Notes under the pieces: model-generated | What the model saw: only the letters and a program-made list of their open reading frames with translations | Told to the model about the DNA's origin: nothing | Databases searched by the model: none | Assembly: GCF_001642475.1 (NCBI RefSeq) | Contig: NW_019173986.1 | Coordinates: forward strand, 124,001-188,000 | DNA length: 64,000 nt | Direction: 5' to 3' | Origin: Fonsecaea monophora | Taxonomy: Eukaryota; Ascomycota; Eurotiomycetes; Chaetothyriales; Herpotrichiellaceae | Translations under genes and position numbers: made by a program | Shown here: piece by piece, positions 31,923 through 43,560 of the stretch | How positions within the stretch are numbered: position 1 is the stretch's first letter | Layout of the letters: each line of letters begins with the position of its first letter

Positions 31923-33512
31923 ATGGCTTCCTTTCTAGACCAAGCAACCCAGAATCACAACGCCTCCCACGCACACGTACAGAATATCAACAATGCAGCC
32001 AAGCAAAAAACACCACGCAAGAAACCAACGGCTAAGGTGCCTCAGGCGAAATCTCTTCTTTCCGAAGACCTCGGCGGAGGACTGGCGCAGATCCTCATGA
32101 CCCAAGCCAGGGACATTGACTCGATGAACATCATTCAACGTCTGCAATTCCTCAAGCGGGAAGCCTTACTGGGACCAAGATTTATCGACTTTAACCAGAG
32201 CAGCACCACCGTTCTGACGACTTCGTTTTCTTCCCAAGGCCTATTGTCGCCTGCCCACGATGTCTGTGAACATCAGCAGTGCATATCTACTTCGATGACT
32301 GTGAGCTTCAACTCCTCCAGCACGAGCCTGAACCATATTCCTGGCCAACCAAGAAGAAAGAATAACGATATCCATACCTTTACACTCGACGACTTTACGG
32401 CCATTTCGGCCCTGGGCTCCCTGGTGGAGCGCTTCGGCAAAGTCTCCCACATGGGGATCCTCGACCCTAGCTACCGATTCTTCATGACCAAGGATCGCCA
32501 AGCAGCGCTTTATTACAAGGTCAGGAACAATGTTGCCGTTGTTGGGGGTGATCCTCTTTGCGACCCAGCAGGGTACAATCATCTTTTGTCTGAATTTCGT
32601 CGGCTGCGTAAACGGCGGCGTTGGGGTGTGGTCTTTCTGGGTGCAACGGACGAGTTCGCATCATATGCAAGCAAGCACAAATGGGTGACTATGCGATTCG
32701 GCACCGAGCGAGTCCTCAATCCTCTCAACAACCCTGTCCTCCAGGAGAAGGAGCAGAAGAGGATGGTTACACAAAACAAGCATCTCCTCGACCCTGAAAA
32801 AGGGGGCATATCAGTCCAAGCTTATGCTCCAGCTCAGGGGCGTGACGAGGCTTTGGAGCGGGAACTGCGCCAGGTGTACGACCTGTGGAGAGAGTCTCGT
32901 AACCAGTCCGGCCAGCCACAGGCGTACATGACTGTTTTCGATCCATTTGCCATCCCGATGCTCATGACATATCTCTATACCACGGATCGACAAGGCCAAT
33001 GCAACGGCTTTGCCGCTCTACGCAAGATTGGTGCGAACAAGGGATACCACATTGATCCTTACTGTGCTACGCCAACGGCACCGAAAGGCATCACCGATCT
33101 CCTCGTCTTCTCTGCCATGTCTCTTCTTCAGCAAGCCGGCATCGGCTATCTGAGCTTCGGGTTCGAACCAGCCTCACAGCTCGACGAGGTCACAGGCCTG
33201 TCGCGGCCCACGGCCGCACTCACCAAATCCTGCTACCGACGCGCATTCCGCCATCTGCCCATCGGCGGCAAGAAGGCCTACCACGACAAATTCCGCCCGG
33301 ACCCGGCCCTGGACTCTGGCTTGCACATCATCTACCCGAGCGGCGCGCCGAGTCTGCAAGACGCCCTGGCCACGCTGCACTTTGCCAATGTGGAAGTGCG
33401 GGAGCTGTTGAAGCGCGAAATCTTCAGTGGGTGGTGGAGAACCAAGGAGTCCGCCCGCGGTCCCGAACAGAAGAAGGGAGGAGAGACAGCGCCTGCCGCA
33501 ACGACCACCTGA
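31923..33512 (+). CDS. stand-alone DUF2156 protein, candidate tRNA-dependent sterol aminoacyltransferase
   Basis: A single 529-codon frame from MASFLDQATQNH. The N-terminal 150 residues are polar with a Lys-rich stretch (KQKTPRKKPTAKVPQ). From about residue 155 the sequence follows the DUF2156/MprF-C GNAT-like fold: SLVERFGKVSHMGILDPSYR, YKVRNNVAVVGGDPLCDPA, WGVVFLGATDEFASYASKH, MRFGTERVLNPLNNP, and a second acyltransferase half with YMTVFDPFAIPMLMTYLY, GFAALRKIGANKGYHIDPYC and LSFGFEPASQLDEVTGLSR. In fungi, proteins of this family conjugate amino acids from aminoacyl-tRNA to ergosterol: ErdS (fused to AspRS) adds Asp, and the free-standing ErgS adds Gly. This copy has no tRNA synthetase domain, so ErgS-like is the nearest hypothesis. 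Confidence 0.8.
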   Translation: MASFLDQATQNHNASHAHVQNINNAAKQKTPRKKPTAKVPQAKSLLSEDLGGGLAQILMTQARDIDSMNIIQRLQFLKREALLGPRFIDFNQSSTTVLTTSFSSQGLLSPAHDVCEHQQCISTSMTVSFNSSSTSLNHIPGQPRRKNNDIHTFTLDDFTAISALGSLVERFGKVSHMGILDPSYRFFMTKDRQAALYYKVRNNVAVVGGDPLCDPAGYNHLLSEFRRLRKRRRWGVVFLGATDEFASYASKHKWVTMRFGTERVLNPLNNPVLQEKEQKRMVTQNKHLLDPEKGGISVQAYAPAQGRDEALERELRQVYDLWRESRNQSGQPQAYMTVFDPFAIPMLMTYLYTTDRQGQCNGFAALRKIGANKGYHIDPYCATPTAPKGITDLLVFSAMSLLQQAGIGYLSFGFEPASQLDEVTGLSRPTAALTKSCYRRAFRHLPIGGKKAYHDKFRPDPALDSGLHIIYPSGAPSLQDALATLHFANVEVRELLKREIFSGWWRTKESARGPEQKKGGETAPAATTT

Positions 33513-34290
33513 CTTTTCTCGGCGTCGAGACATCCGATCAGGGCCTCACCAGACATTTTGCATGGACTTTCAGCTCGCTGGAGGGAACTCGGAGGCGTAG
33601 GGTTTACGAGGTACAACAGGCTGGAAAATGCAGGTATGCAGGTCGAAGTCTTATTGGAAGCTCCAGGGACCAAGCCAGAAAAGGGAGGATGGGGAAGTGG
33701 GAGGGAGGGATATAGAGGCCCTCGTTTTTCTTCTTTTTTTCTTCTCAAGGATTTGCGTACTTCCTGTTTCTTGTCATTCCCCCTACCGGTCCTAAAAGTG
33801 GATGGAAAATAAATGAATATTGGCTCGTTTTCGTTCCATCTGACCCTGTCCCATCATTTCCTTTCTATCTTATTTTGCAAAAGCCATCCGGAACCTCGTA
33901 TCTGTGGTGTTCTAGATCTGTAACAGTATGTACATATGCTTGGGTTATCTTTTCATGACTGCCATATTATAAAGTAGCATCATAGGATCGGAGCATTTTA
34001 TCAAAACGAAGGAAGGGAAGGAGAGCGTCTCAATGAAAATTTTACAGGAATCCTTTCATCTCGCCTCGTCTACCGGAGCATCTAGACCTGTCGTCATTCA
34101 TGGTTGGCTTGGTGCTTGCTGTCTGGGGACAAAACATGAAATGTCATTCTGGGTATCGTCATTGCTATTTTATTCAATACAACTGGGCAAACGGAGCCAG
34201 TGGTCCCCAACTTTGGACTCCAATACAACTTTTCTGCTGTGGTCTTGGTCAACTGATCATGTCTGCATCGCTGCTCAGCCAGGGATGGAA
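33513..34290. other. intergenic region between convergent genes
   Basis: 3' flanks of the DUF2156 gene and of the ubiquitin-like gene. No coding feature is supported. Confidence 0.5.
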
Positions 34291-36414
34291 TCAGGAGATT
34301 CTATTCCGTAATTCGGCAGATCCACTCTCGCCATCACGGACCTCAACGGAGGTTGAAGTGCTCTGTTCTCGGGATCCTTCCACGCCGACTTCGGGTTTTG
34401 GGCCTTCTGCTGGTGAGCCTTGCCCTTCACCGACCGGGGCATCTGCCTCCTCCGCACCTTGTCTCTGCGCAGCTGCTTCGTTCTCCGCCCGGATTCTTTC
34501 GTCTATACGACGTTGCTCTTCTCTTCTTGCTTCCTCCCTCGCCCTGACATGGCGCTCGCCCACACCAGGAATCAAACTCGCCAGAAACAGTGCTATACTC
34601 TGCTCAGCACGATACAGTGTGTCGCGCCAGGAACGCGGATCATGGTTCTGCCCCTCTTCCAGACGAGCTATCGCTTCTTGTGGGGTCATCGTCGTAGCTC
34701 CGCGGATGTTGGCAGGGCGTTGTATACCAGCCCCGGCTTGTACAGGGCCTACACCGGGTTGATTAGCGGCGGGATTCTGTTGCTGAGCCGCAGCTTCAGG
34801 TGCAAGTTGCGGTGGAGGTGGGCCAATAAGATTATCGAGGTGACGGCGAGCGGCTGCCAAAAGGAGCGTAAGGGGACCATCTGGAGGCTGTAGACAGATG
34901 AATGCCGCCACAAGGATCATCAACCACCGCTTCCAGGTGCCCGGTTCGGAGAAAACAAACATGAACAGGTAGAGTCGCAAGAAAAGCCACCCCCTCTGAA
35001 TGATGAATGCGAAGAGATCAAAGTCTTCTCCATTCTGCTGCGCTTGTGCCAGAACCGGGATAGGTAGCGGCTGATTCGCTCGTATTATTGCGCGGTTAGC
35101 ATCTGGATGGTCAAAATTCCCCGCTTGTATCGGCTGAGCTCCCCCTATCGCGTTTGCTTCATTTGCTTGAACTTGAGAATCTGACACACTGTCGGCTACC
35201 TGCGGTGGCCTCGAAGGGAGAGTAGAAAAGTAGCCATGGCCCGGAGCAAACAGAAATGCCTGGGGGCCCATTGGTGACGATAGCAGCCAGGCCATCGTAT
35301 TTGATGTTTGAGGGATGCTTAGGTGATTCTGCACAGATGCGCTTGGTACATGGATGGGTGAATTGGATGAAGGAAACAAGAAGATAGGTGGGGCAAATGT
35401 GGTCGGCGTAGGTGCTGGCGGAATATTGTTTTGTTGTCTTTGAGTCGATGAATTTGGCGGTTGAGATTGTGTAGCGGGCTGCCCAGATCCGGGGGCCTGG
35501 TCTGGGGTTGGGATCACCAAGCTCATGTGCTCTGACACAACTGTCATGCGTTGTCCGCTCGGACCCTGGAATTCCTGAACGGTGTGTGTAGGAGTTGATG
35601 TGTGAGGTGGCAGATGATGAGGTTGGGGATTCAGACGGACCGGAGGTTGTTGATTCTGTGCACGCTGATCCGGGGGAAGGCCGAAATGAAAGTCCACGGC
35701 AAAAGTCTGCGGAATAGGAGCAGGCAGCGGTTGGCCATTGACATTAACCTGACCATTCATGAGATTTGGTGGTCCTCCGAGATTGTTATGTTGTAACGCT
35801 ATTCTCTGCTGAACCGTCCTCAGATCCGCTCTGTTGGCCTCAATCTGCTGCTGTATACGGACGAGCGACTCCTGAAGTCTATTGGCTGATGTTTCAGCGG
35901 CTCTGAAAGGGCTTGCAAAGTCTGCATGCTGGTGACCAGGGTGCAGAGGTGGTGGTGGAGGGGGGTTCAGAACGGAGTTTGACGGTTGCTGGGGCTGGGG
36001 CTGGGAGATATTCTGCGGAGACTGGATCACAATATGAACCGTATACGGGAGGATATCAGGCACAGCACCAGGCTAAAGAAGAGACAGCGGTCAGAATTGT
36101 CTTGCTGAAGGCATTACAGATGTACATACTTCGATTCTGAGGATTTCCCGCAGGCTAGCATCGTTTCGGAGTAGAGGACGACCCTGGTAAATGAGCCGTT
36201 GTTCTGAGGGAGACGGATGCTCAGGCAGCTCAGTCTGAATCTTCTCCTTGAGTGCAGATATGGTGGTGTTCAGATTGAGGCTCCCCAGATAATGTGGTGG
36301 CCGTGGATTGCCAGTAACAAGGTAGGTGATTCGCAGGTGAACATGATCTTGGTCCAAGGGAGGTAGATCCGACGGCTGGGCGGGCTGCTGTGGTGCAGGA
36401 GACGACGAGGCCAT
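34291..36414 (-). CDS. ubiquitin-like domain membrane protein (HERP-like)
   Basis: Two exons, 36414-36130 and 36072-34291, give 688 residues; the intron has GTATGT and TTTAG. The N-terminal 100 residues form a ubiquitin-like domain (HVHLRITYLVTGNPRP, ALKEKIQTELPEHPS, QRLIYQGRPLLRNDASLREIL). Next come IPYTVHIVIQ-like sequence, a proline/glutamine-rich region, and a helical segment ETSANRLQESLVRIQQQIEA. A hydrophobic block near residues 470-520 (GWLFLRLYLFMFVFSEPGTW, then RWLMILVAAFICLQPP) probably spans the ER membrane. A charged C-terminal coiled region follows. The order of UBL, disordered linker and membrane hairpin resembles HERPUD-type ER-associated degradation factors, and also Dsc-complex UBL subunits. 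The ERAD link is inference. Confidence 0.82.
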
Positions 36415-36745
36415 GCTGAGAGATTTAAGGATTGGGAAAGATCATCAACATATGATTGGGAGACAGAAGATAGACAATAGTGATAGCCTCATGCCTTAAT
36501 ATGGGGAGAATTGGAAGGACACTTCCGCGACTTTCTTACGGTGGTCTCAGACGCGTCGGAAATGAGCCAATCAGAACCACGATCGGCACTGCTTCCTCCA
36601 AAACTGCGTCATTGTGCAGAAGCAGAGAAAACTCCCCCCCCAGAACTCCAGATGCACATTCCAGATTGCAGATTCATGGTGTCATTGTCTGTCTGCTATT
36701 TTCCTTTTCGACCCTCGCTTCTACTTTTGACAACAAACATGCAAT
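36415..36745. promoter_or_regulatory. shared divergent promoter, UBL gene and phosphatidylserine decarboxylase
   Basis: Only 331 bp separate the two start codons, so both promoters must lie here. No specific factor site was recognised. Confidence 0.5.
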
Positions 36746-38359
36746 ATGGCTGCCGCTGCTGCGCGAGTGGGCAGAGCCTGTCTCTATCGACGGTCGACAT
36801 TATCTCCTCAGTGCAGGCAACTTCTGCATGAACCAATCCCTTGTCGGCCCGTTCCATTCAGGCACATCCAGGCCCGCATCCCACCACAACAACGCCGGAC
36901 ATTTTCGAACAGCAGGAGGCTATGGGAAGAAGAGAAGAAGAAACGAGACAACGAGAGCTTTACTTCCCGGCTTGGGAAAGCATGGCGGTCAACGCGAGTC
37001 GAATGGAAGCCGATCCCAATCGGCTTGGGCATTGCGTTCCTGGGCCTGTTTCAATTCATACGTATTCAGAGGCGAGAGGGCGCGGCGGAGGGGACTGAAC
37101 CCACCCCTCCAAAGAGAAAGAGAATCCATCCATCAGGAGGTGGCTGGCAGGTCCAGATCATGTCCACCCTTCCCTTAAAGGCTATCTCTCGAGTCTGGGG
37201 TCGCTTCAACGAGTTAACGATTCCCTATTACCTCCGCGTCCCCGGTTTCAAGCTCTATGGCTGGATCTTTGGTGTCAACTTCGATGAGGTGGCGGAACCT
37301 GACCTCCACGTCTACCCAAACCTATCTGCTTTCTTCTACCGCGAGATCAAACCCGGACTCCGACCTCTTGACCCTGATCCCAACGCGGTCCTCTCTCCCG
37401 CCGATGCCAGAGTGCTTCAGTTCGGCACAATCGAGAACGGTGAAGTCGAACAAGTCAAAGGAATGACATATTCTGTCGACGCCCTACTCGGAAGAATTGC
37501 GCCACCCTCCCCCAACTCGCAACTTTCCGCACAATCAGAAGATCAGACGCCATCAGATTCACCCGGAGGCACGGACGCAAAGTCCATTTCGGCTGACGAG
37601 GAATTCGCCAACGTCAACGGCATCTCCTACACACTGCCCAACCTCTTTTCGGGAACGCAGTCTTCTTCAGCCCCAGTGAAAACTCAAGATGCATCCATGC
37701 CGTCCGCTCCATCCTCGGAGGCGGCCGTATCGGCTGATCTGGCGAGCACCCAACCCTGGTGGTCTATCTTTTCCCAACCGACCAGATCCTCGAACCTGTA
37801 CTACGTCGTAGTCTACCTTGCACCGGGTGACTACCACCGCTTTCACTCGCCAGTCAGCTGGGTGTGTACAGCTCGCCGCCACTTTGCTGGGGAACTATAC
37901 TCTGTCAGTCCCTATGTTCAGCGCACCCTACCGGGATTATTCACACTCAACGAAAGGGTCGTGCTCCTGGGGAGATGGAAGTACGGCTTCTTCTCCTACG
38001 TCCCCGTCGGCGCCACAAATGTTGGATCTATCGTGATCAATTTCGATAAGGAGCTGCGTACCAACTCGCTCACCACGGACACAGAGGCAGACAGGCAAGC
38101 CGCTGCCGCCGCGGAACAAGGCGAGCCGTATTCGGGCTTCAGCGAAGCCACGTACGAGAGAGCGAGCAGAGTGCTGGGTGGGCATGCACTGCGCCGCGGT
38201 GAAGAGATGGGCGGGTTCAGGCTGGGGAGCAGCGTCGTACTCGTCTTCGAAGCTCCCGCGGGTACCGAGTCGAAGCCCGGCTTCAAATGGGCTGTCGAAA
38301 GGGGTCAAAAGGTCAAAATGGGCCAGGCCCTCGGGTACGTCGTTGCCGATGAGGAATAG
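36746..38359 (+). CDS. phosphatidylserine decarboxylase, mitochondrial (PSD1 type)
   Basis: A 537-codon frame. It converts phosphatidylserine to phosphatidylethanolamine at the inner mitochondrial membrane. The N-terminus is Arg-rich and acid-free (MAAAAARVGRACLYRRSTL through QQRRTFSNSRRL), a clear matrix-targeting presequence. A membrane segment IPIGLGIAFLGLFQFI follows near residues 88-103. Conserved elements include LSPADARVLQFG, YYVVVYLAPGDYHRFHSP with the catalytic-region His residues, and GATNVGSIVINFD. The self-cleavage site is LGSS at residues 493-496, where the family usually has LGST; cleavage between Gly494 and Ser495 would make the pyruvoyl group of the alpha chain. An acidic/Ser-rich insert at about residues 250-345 is longer than in yeast. 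Confidence 0.95.
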   Translation: MAAAAARVGRACLYRRSTLSPQCRQLLHEPIPCRPVPFRHIQARIPPQQRRTFSNSRRLWEEEKKKRDNESFTSRLGKAWRSTRVEWKPIPIGLGIAFLGLFQFIRIQRREGAAEGTEPTPPKRKRIHPSGGGWQVQIMSTLPLKAISRVWGRFNELTIPYYLRVPGFKLYGWIFGVNFDEVAEPDLHVYPNLSAFFYREIKPGLRPLDPDPNAVLSPADARVLQFGTIENGEVEQVKGMTYSVDALLGRIAPPSPNSQLSAQSEDQTPSDSPGGTDAKSISADEEFANVNGISYTLPNLFSGTQSSSAPVKTQDASMPSAPSSEAAVSADLASTQPWWSIFSQPTRSSNLYYVVVYLAPGDYHRFHSPVSWVCTARRHFAGELYSVSPYVQRTLPGLFTLNERVVLLGRWKYGFFSYVPVGATNVGSIVINFDKELRTNSLTTDTEADRQAAAAAEQGEPYSGFSEATYERASRVLGGHALRRGEEMGGFRLGSSVVLVFEAPAGTESKPGFKWAVERGQKVKMGQALGYVVADEE

Positions 38360-38979
38360 TAGTGGTCGTGAGCGAGCGTTCACCTCGCCTTGACCACCCG
38401 GCCACCCACACACCTACCCTTTCCTTTTGTTGCCCTGTCGCCCGCCTGCTTTGCTTTGCTTTGCTTTGCTTTGCTTTGCTTAGCGTGATAGTTACGACCG
38501 CCGTCTATCTTGACGGCACCCAACCCGGTGGATATGTACAGTAAGAGCAACCTGGGAAGTATATAGTGGTCATTTCACTGAGATGTATACCGCCGCCATT
38601 TCCAATCCTATTGCTGATGTGTGCCTATTACATGCTCTTGAACGTCAAGGAGTTTTTTTTTTTTTTTTTTCCGTACGTGTTCCCTTTTGTGTCTGGCGGG
38701 CTCCTTTGCCATATACAACCAAGTATGTGCTTGTGTGAATGGCGAGGTGTCAGTTCCACTTAAGTAAGAATCTTTCACCGGGAGTGGCATGTTCCGCCTC
38801 GGTTTCTTGTTGCGTATTCTCCTTACTCCACTCTTCGATGGCGATAACACGCAGAAACACTTCAAAAAGGCAATGAATGGCAAAGACACAGAAAGAGGCA
38901 ACTGGTGACATATTCATTTCGTATTGATTCAACCTATTTCAAGGGCATTCGCCCGCCTGCTTCAACCTCTGCGAACCAC
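38360..38979. other. intergenic region between convergent genes with simple repeats
   Basis: Contains the TTTGC pentamer array listed separately and a T-run of about 20 near 38653-38671. No coding feature seen. Confidence 0.55.
38450..38479 (+). repeat. pentanucleotide microsatellite (tttgc)6
   Basis: Six perfect consecutive copies of tttgc lie about 90 bp downstream of the phosphatidylserine decarboxylase stop codon. Confidence 0.95.
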
Positions 38980-41900
38980 CTAAATAGTGGCCGCCGCCCA
39001 GGACAGCACCGCCAACACGCCGATAACCACCAACACCACCACCGACACCGCCGCCTTTTCAATGGCTTGCGCCATTGCTGCATCCCGTGGATGCACACAG
39101 CAAACCACCCCCTCCTCCCCACCAGCCAACACCCTTGTCAGATCGGCCATGGCCGAAGTGGCCAGAGGGCCTCCCTCTCCGATCGACTGGATCAGGGTCC
39201 ACCCACCCACCAAGAACGTCGCCGCGCCCAAGACCAACAGCAGTCTGCCAGCTTTACGCTGGACAGACCGGAGGTCTTCGCTGATGGCTGCCTCGTTGCC
39301 GGCGAGGACAGCATGGCTGTATTCCATGCGCTCGTGCAGGAAACACCAGCCCTTCTCGAGCCATTTCCCGTCGTGGGACAGTTGTAGGCGCTCAAATGGG
39401 ACACGGCCCAAGTTCTCGAGACTCACGACTCCTAGCACCTCAGGGCTCAGAGGGAACGAAGGACACCGATGGCAATATATGATCGCATCGCATGTGTCGA
39501 AGTTCTCGTCCGGTTCCTGGATCACCAAGGAGCGAGAGGTGCTGTTGGTTGAGGTGTGAACGCTCCCGAGGCTTGAATACTCGGAGTTTGCGCTGTCTGC
39601 AGTGCCAGTACCAGTGCCGCTGCTGCTCAGGAATTGCTTGAATTTGTGTGTGACTTGACCGGTAATTCGAGCAGGGTCGTCAATAGTAGAGTAGTGACTG
39701 CTGGAGGAGGTTCGAGCGTGTAGAAGACGGTTCAACATGGTTGAGTCGGATGACACGTTAGCTATGCTGCTCCCGGTGACCAGAACACGTTGCTGCCTGG
39801 ATATGGCGTCATTGTTTTCGTGTTTGTGTCTGTCATCAAGTCTCTGGCGAAGAAGACGGCTGTCTCGGAGAAATCGAGAGATGTCGGCGTCGTTGAATCT
39901 GTAACCTCCTTCGTTGTAATGTCGAGCAGCTAAAGCTTCCGCGTCTCCACTGGCAATGTACGTGCCTTCAATATTGTGACGCTGAACAAAACTATGGTCG
40001 GAGGATGAAGCGAAAATGTCACAAATAGCCGCTGATTCAGTTTTGTCACCTTCAACTTGTTCACCAACGAAATTTCTGTTATTGGCAGAGGTGATGAGAG
40101 ATTGGCGAGTCTTGTCTGTGAAGTGAGGGTTTTCCATAGCTGAAGCGATGCTGTTGAGGGAGTCGTCGTAAATCGAGGGTATCGTGAGAGTGTTTTCTGC
40201 TGTTGCTCGTGGAGTACCGTTCGAGAAGGTCATGGTTTTTGGGGAGAGAAAGCTCGATACAAGAGTGTCATCTGGAATTCTTGGGAGTAACGAACTCGAT
40301 TGGAGAGCGCTCTGAACACGTCGAGATGATGATAACGTGGCAGATCGTGTAGAATGAGACAGAGGAGTGAGATGTGTTGAAGAAACTTGATTCAAGGGGC
40401 GCGGTTTGGGCTGTGAATGATGTTGTGCCTTAACAGCAGGGGCGCCGGCAGAATCCAGACGACAGACTCGTCCATCCGCGTCTACAACTTGACCACCTGT
40501 TTTCAGAGTTGACGACTCCTTGTGAAGCGGCTGTCTGCACCCTAGGGCTGTCTCTCTGTATGGTTTTTGACTAGGAGAATGATGATGGCGTTTCAAGTTC
40601 AAAGGATCTTTGTATTGTTGTTGGGGACGCCGTTCAGATTGTTTTGCGCTCGAGAGCGGATCCCAGGGTGACGCAGGACTCCCTCTGCCGGTCAAAGTGG
40701 TATCAGACGTGTCTGCAGTCCCTCTCTTGGCCAGACGAAATCGCAGTTTTGAAGGAGTCAGGAAGCCACTGCGGCTAGTCTCTGGTACTGTTATCCATTC
40801 CTCATCATCGTCATCGATTGCTCCAAAGCCGTCATGGTTTCGAGGGAGTTGGTTCTCTGCACGATGCTGATAAGGCTCATGGAGTTGATTCCCAGAGACC
40901 ACATAACCTTGACGTGTCTTTGGAGTTCCAAAGCAAGCGGCATCGTTTGCCGACTTGCTGTCTGTGACACAATTCAATGGCTCCGGCTCAACATACGCCC
41001 CATCGTCAATCCTGATATTGTGTGTCTGATAGCCTGTGAGATTGGCATCTGCATATTGAGAGACAATGTCATCCAATGTGGTCGAGCCTCTTCTGCAATC
41101 TAGGTCGGGATCGCCGTTGTCCACGGTTGTCTCAAGCACTGCGCTAGACGCTTGGTGATAAACGGCTTCCCGCAGAATACCCTGAGCTGAATGGACTTTT
41201 CGGTACGGCAGGTTTTTCAGTTCTATGGCGTCATTCTCAAAGGGCAGATGTTCGTAATCTTCATCTTCAGAAGACGAGCTTGACGAGCTCAGAGGGAACC
41301 GGGTTGCGCTCCTGCTTGACGAGACTGGCTGAAGACTTGCAGTTCTGCGGCCCTGGATCTGCGCATATGCAGAAGGCAGATCTGGATAAATGGGACGCGT
41401 TGTGCGAGGCTCCGGACTTGAATGACTAGCCAGGTCATCCATGGCAAAGTTTTGAAGGAGAGCTGAATCAGAATGATGCGTTGACTCCAGTGAGACGCGT
41501 TGGGCGCTTGGTGAAAAGGACTGACTCCGCCGCCAGACACTGCGATGTTCAAAATACGAGCCTTTCTCTTCTGCTTTGTGGCCAACTACCTGGGCTGGTC
41601 TGCAGAGCTGGAGCCCAAAACTTGGAGGATGAACAAACTCGAAGTCAAACTGGCCCGGTAAGTCTGGGTCCGCCTTGAAGTTCTGTCCATCGTGAGCGAT
41701 TTACCTTGTTGAGGGTGGAATGGAAAGGAGACTTACAGTGAGCGATGGTTGTGACAGACTTGTCAGTTCTTGTCTGGTCTGGTCGCTTATGCTGCTCTCG
41801 CCGGTCTGCACAGGCGACGTTGAACTCTTTGGGGAATGCTGATTGCCTACCAGGATAGTCAGTGGCGTCTTTGTCTACACGTCAAGAGAAGAACGCACCA

Positions 41901-42373
41901 TCCAGTGGTGAGCACGCCCATTCACTCTGGTAGATTTCAGGACAAAGGCTGGTTTGGCGTCGAAATGACGTGTGTGGAGAAAGAGGTATACAGTGATTGA
42001 GCGACGGATCGGACTGGGGGGTGTCTCTCTCAACAACGGAGAGAGGGTGATTATGTCCTGTCAAGCTGCCTGTTGTGTCCTGGTTGCTTCGAAGAAGAGG
42101 AGTGGTTGAAGAGTCTGAAAGACCAGTAGATAACGGCAGTGGTCTCGGGTCCGGCCGAATTCTGTTGTTGACAGAGTCTTCCGCCAGGCTCTTCCCCAAT
42201 ACGGCACGGCACCACGGCGCAGTATATGAGCGACCACGCTTTGTGCATTCGATCACCTTACTCCTTTCGCTCTCAATGTGGTTGTCTTGACCTGATCTAC
42301 CATTGCGTTCCCGGCCGCTCTCATTGAGACCAACATCTTGACGCCATCTCAACTCGGCCAGCTTCCAAGACAT
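38980..42373 (-). CDS. large Ser-rich protein with C-terminal membrane segments, unknown function
   Basis: Three exons, 42373-41899, 41846-41737 and 41682-38980, give 1095 residues. The first intron has GTGCGT, CTGAC and TAG; the second GTAAGT and CAG. Phases agree, and frame continuity upstream of MDDLASHSS shows that a start at 41442 would truncate the protein. Most of it is polar, Ser/Thr-rich and likely disordered. Only the last 180 residues look folded: YCHRCPSFPLSPEVLGVVSL, KGWCFLHERMEYSHAVLAG, then hydrophobic helices (AGRLLLVLGAATFLVGGWTL and AVSVVVLVVIGVLAVLSWAA) with VVCCVHPRD between. This suggests a tail-anchored or hairpin membrane protein facing the cytosol. An acceptor-like TTGCAG directly precedes the ATG, so an additional upstream exon is possible. 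Confidence 0.7.
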
Positions 42374-43560
42374 TCTGCAAGATTCTCACCAAGGGCACAA
42401 CAACACTAGGCGAAGCGCAGACAAGATGATTTTGGCGGTTTGAAGACAAGATGCGAGAAAGGATGGGAGGAGTTGTCGCAACAGTATTGTCTCACCAGCA
42501 GCGTATCCTCGACGAGATCAAGCGAAGAACTTTTCAAGGCACCAAAAGGAGTCCTTGTGGTAGCTGGATGGTTATGAGCAACGTCGTCGTCCAAAGGGTA
42601 CCAATCAATCCAAGTGCTGCACGTCAACGGCCTCGAAGTCCAATGTTCGGCAGGGATGAAGAAACGTCGAGAGAAAGAGGAGGAGAACACAGAGATAGGG
42701 CCTCTTGCTGACTCCGACCCAGGCGTACCCGGAAGCGACGAGAGCGTAGCAGCTCCATTCCGACTGCAAAACAGATGTTGGCCTCTCAGATCCGGGAAAG
42801 TGCGACAAAAGGGAGACAATCGCGGAAGCCATGTCTGCCCAAGCAGCCAAGCCATCAAAAGAAGTCCCCATGAACAGCAACTGCTCGGACAGGTCATACC
42901 CTCAAGAAATCCAGCATGCTACACATTGTGATCGCACATCATCTTCTGTGGATTTTTCCCCTCACTCTGAACGTAAGCCGGCATGATTCCATGCTCAAAG
43001 GCAAGAGCATGATCACAGTTGAAGATGTTCGGGCGTGCAGGTTCCGTTCGCACAGCCATGGTTCGAACAGTCGGTGTGTGGGTGAGATGGAGTTCAAAAG
43101 CTGATATAGCGAAAGCCTGACAACACCTGGCTCAATACAATGCTGCGACTCTTATACTGGGGAGATGACCTGCCTGGCCTACTCGATTGTAACGTCGAGA
43201 TTAGGATTTGAGGTCTGGGCGCAGCCACTGAGGGGCTTCGGAAGAATTTAATCCCGTCACCGAGACTATCAGCCTTGCGGGCCTTGTAAGCACGACAGAG
43301 ACCATCGTGGGGTTGATCACTAGAGGTGAGAAATTTGTTGATTGAAATTGTTCAGAATCACCAGAGACTCGCTTTCTCGAGACTTGACAGTGGTTGACCC
43401 TCCATATCCGTTCTCTCCACTGTAGAAGCAAACATCTGCCTACATATACCAAGTATATATCTCAGTACATCGCCTGCTTTAGGTCCCCTTTCCTATCCTC
43501 TGTGCAGTTGTCCATTACCCCAGACTATGTTCTTGCGCAGCAGCCCATGAGTCTCCAACA
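42374..43560. other. intergenic region, no gene supported
   Basis: Promoter of the large Ser-rich gene and 3' flank of the hydroxyacid oxidase gene. A 163-codon minus-strand frame (42406-42897) was considered and rejected for its composition. Confidence 0.45.

Noticed and set aside
42406..42897. 163-codon minus-strand frame upstream of the large Ser-rich gene
   Set aside because: Composition looks like translated non-coding DNA, no domain-like segments, and no splice connection to the downstream gene could be justified.
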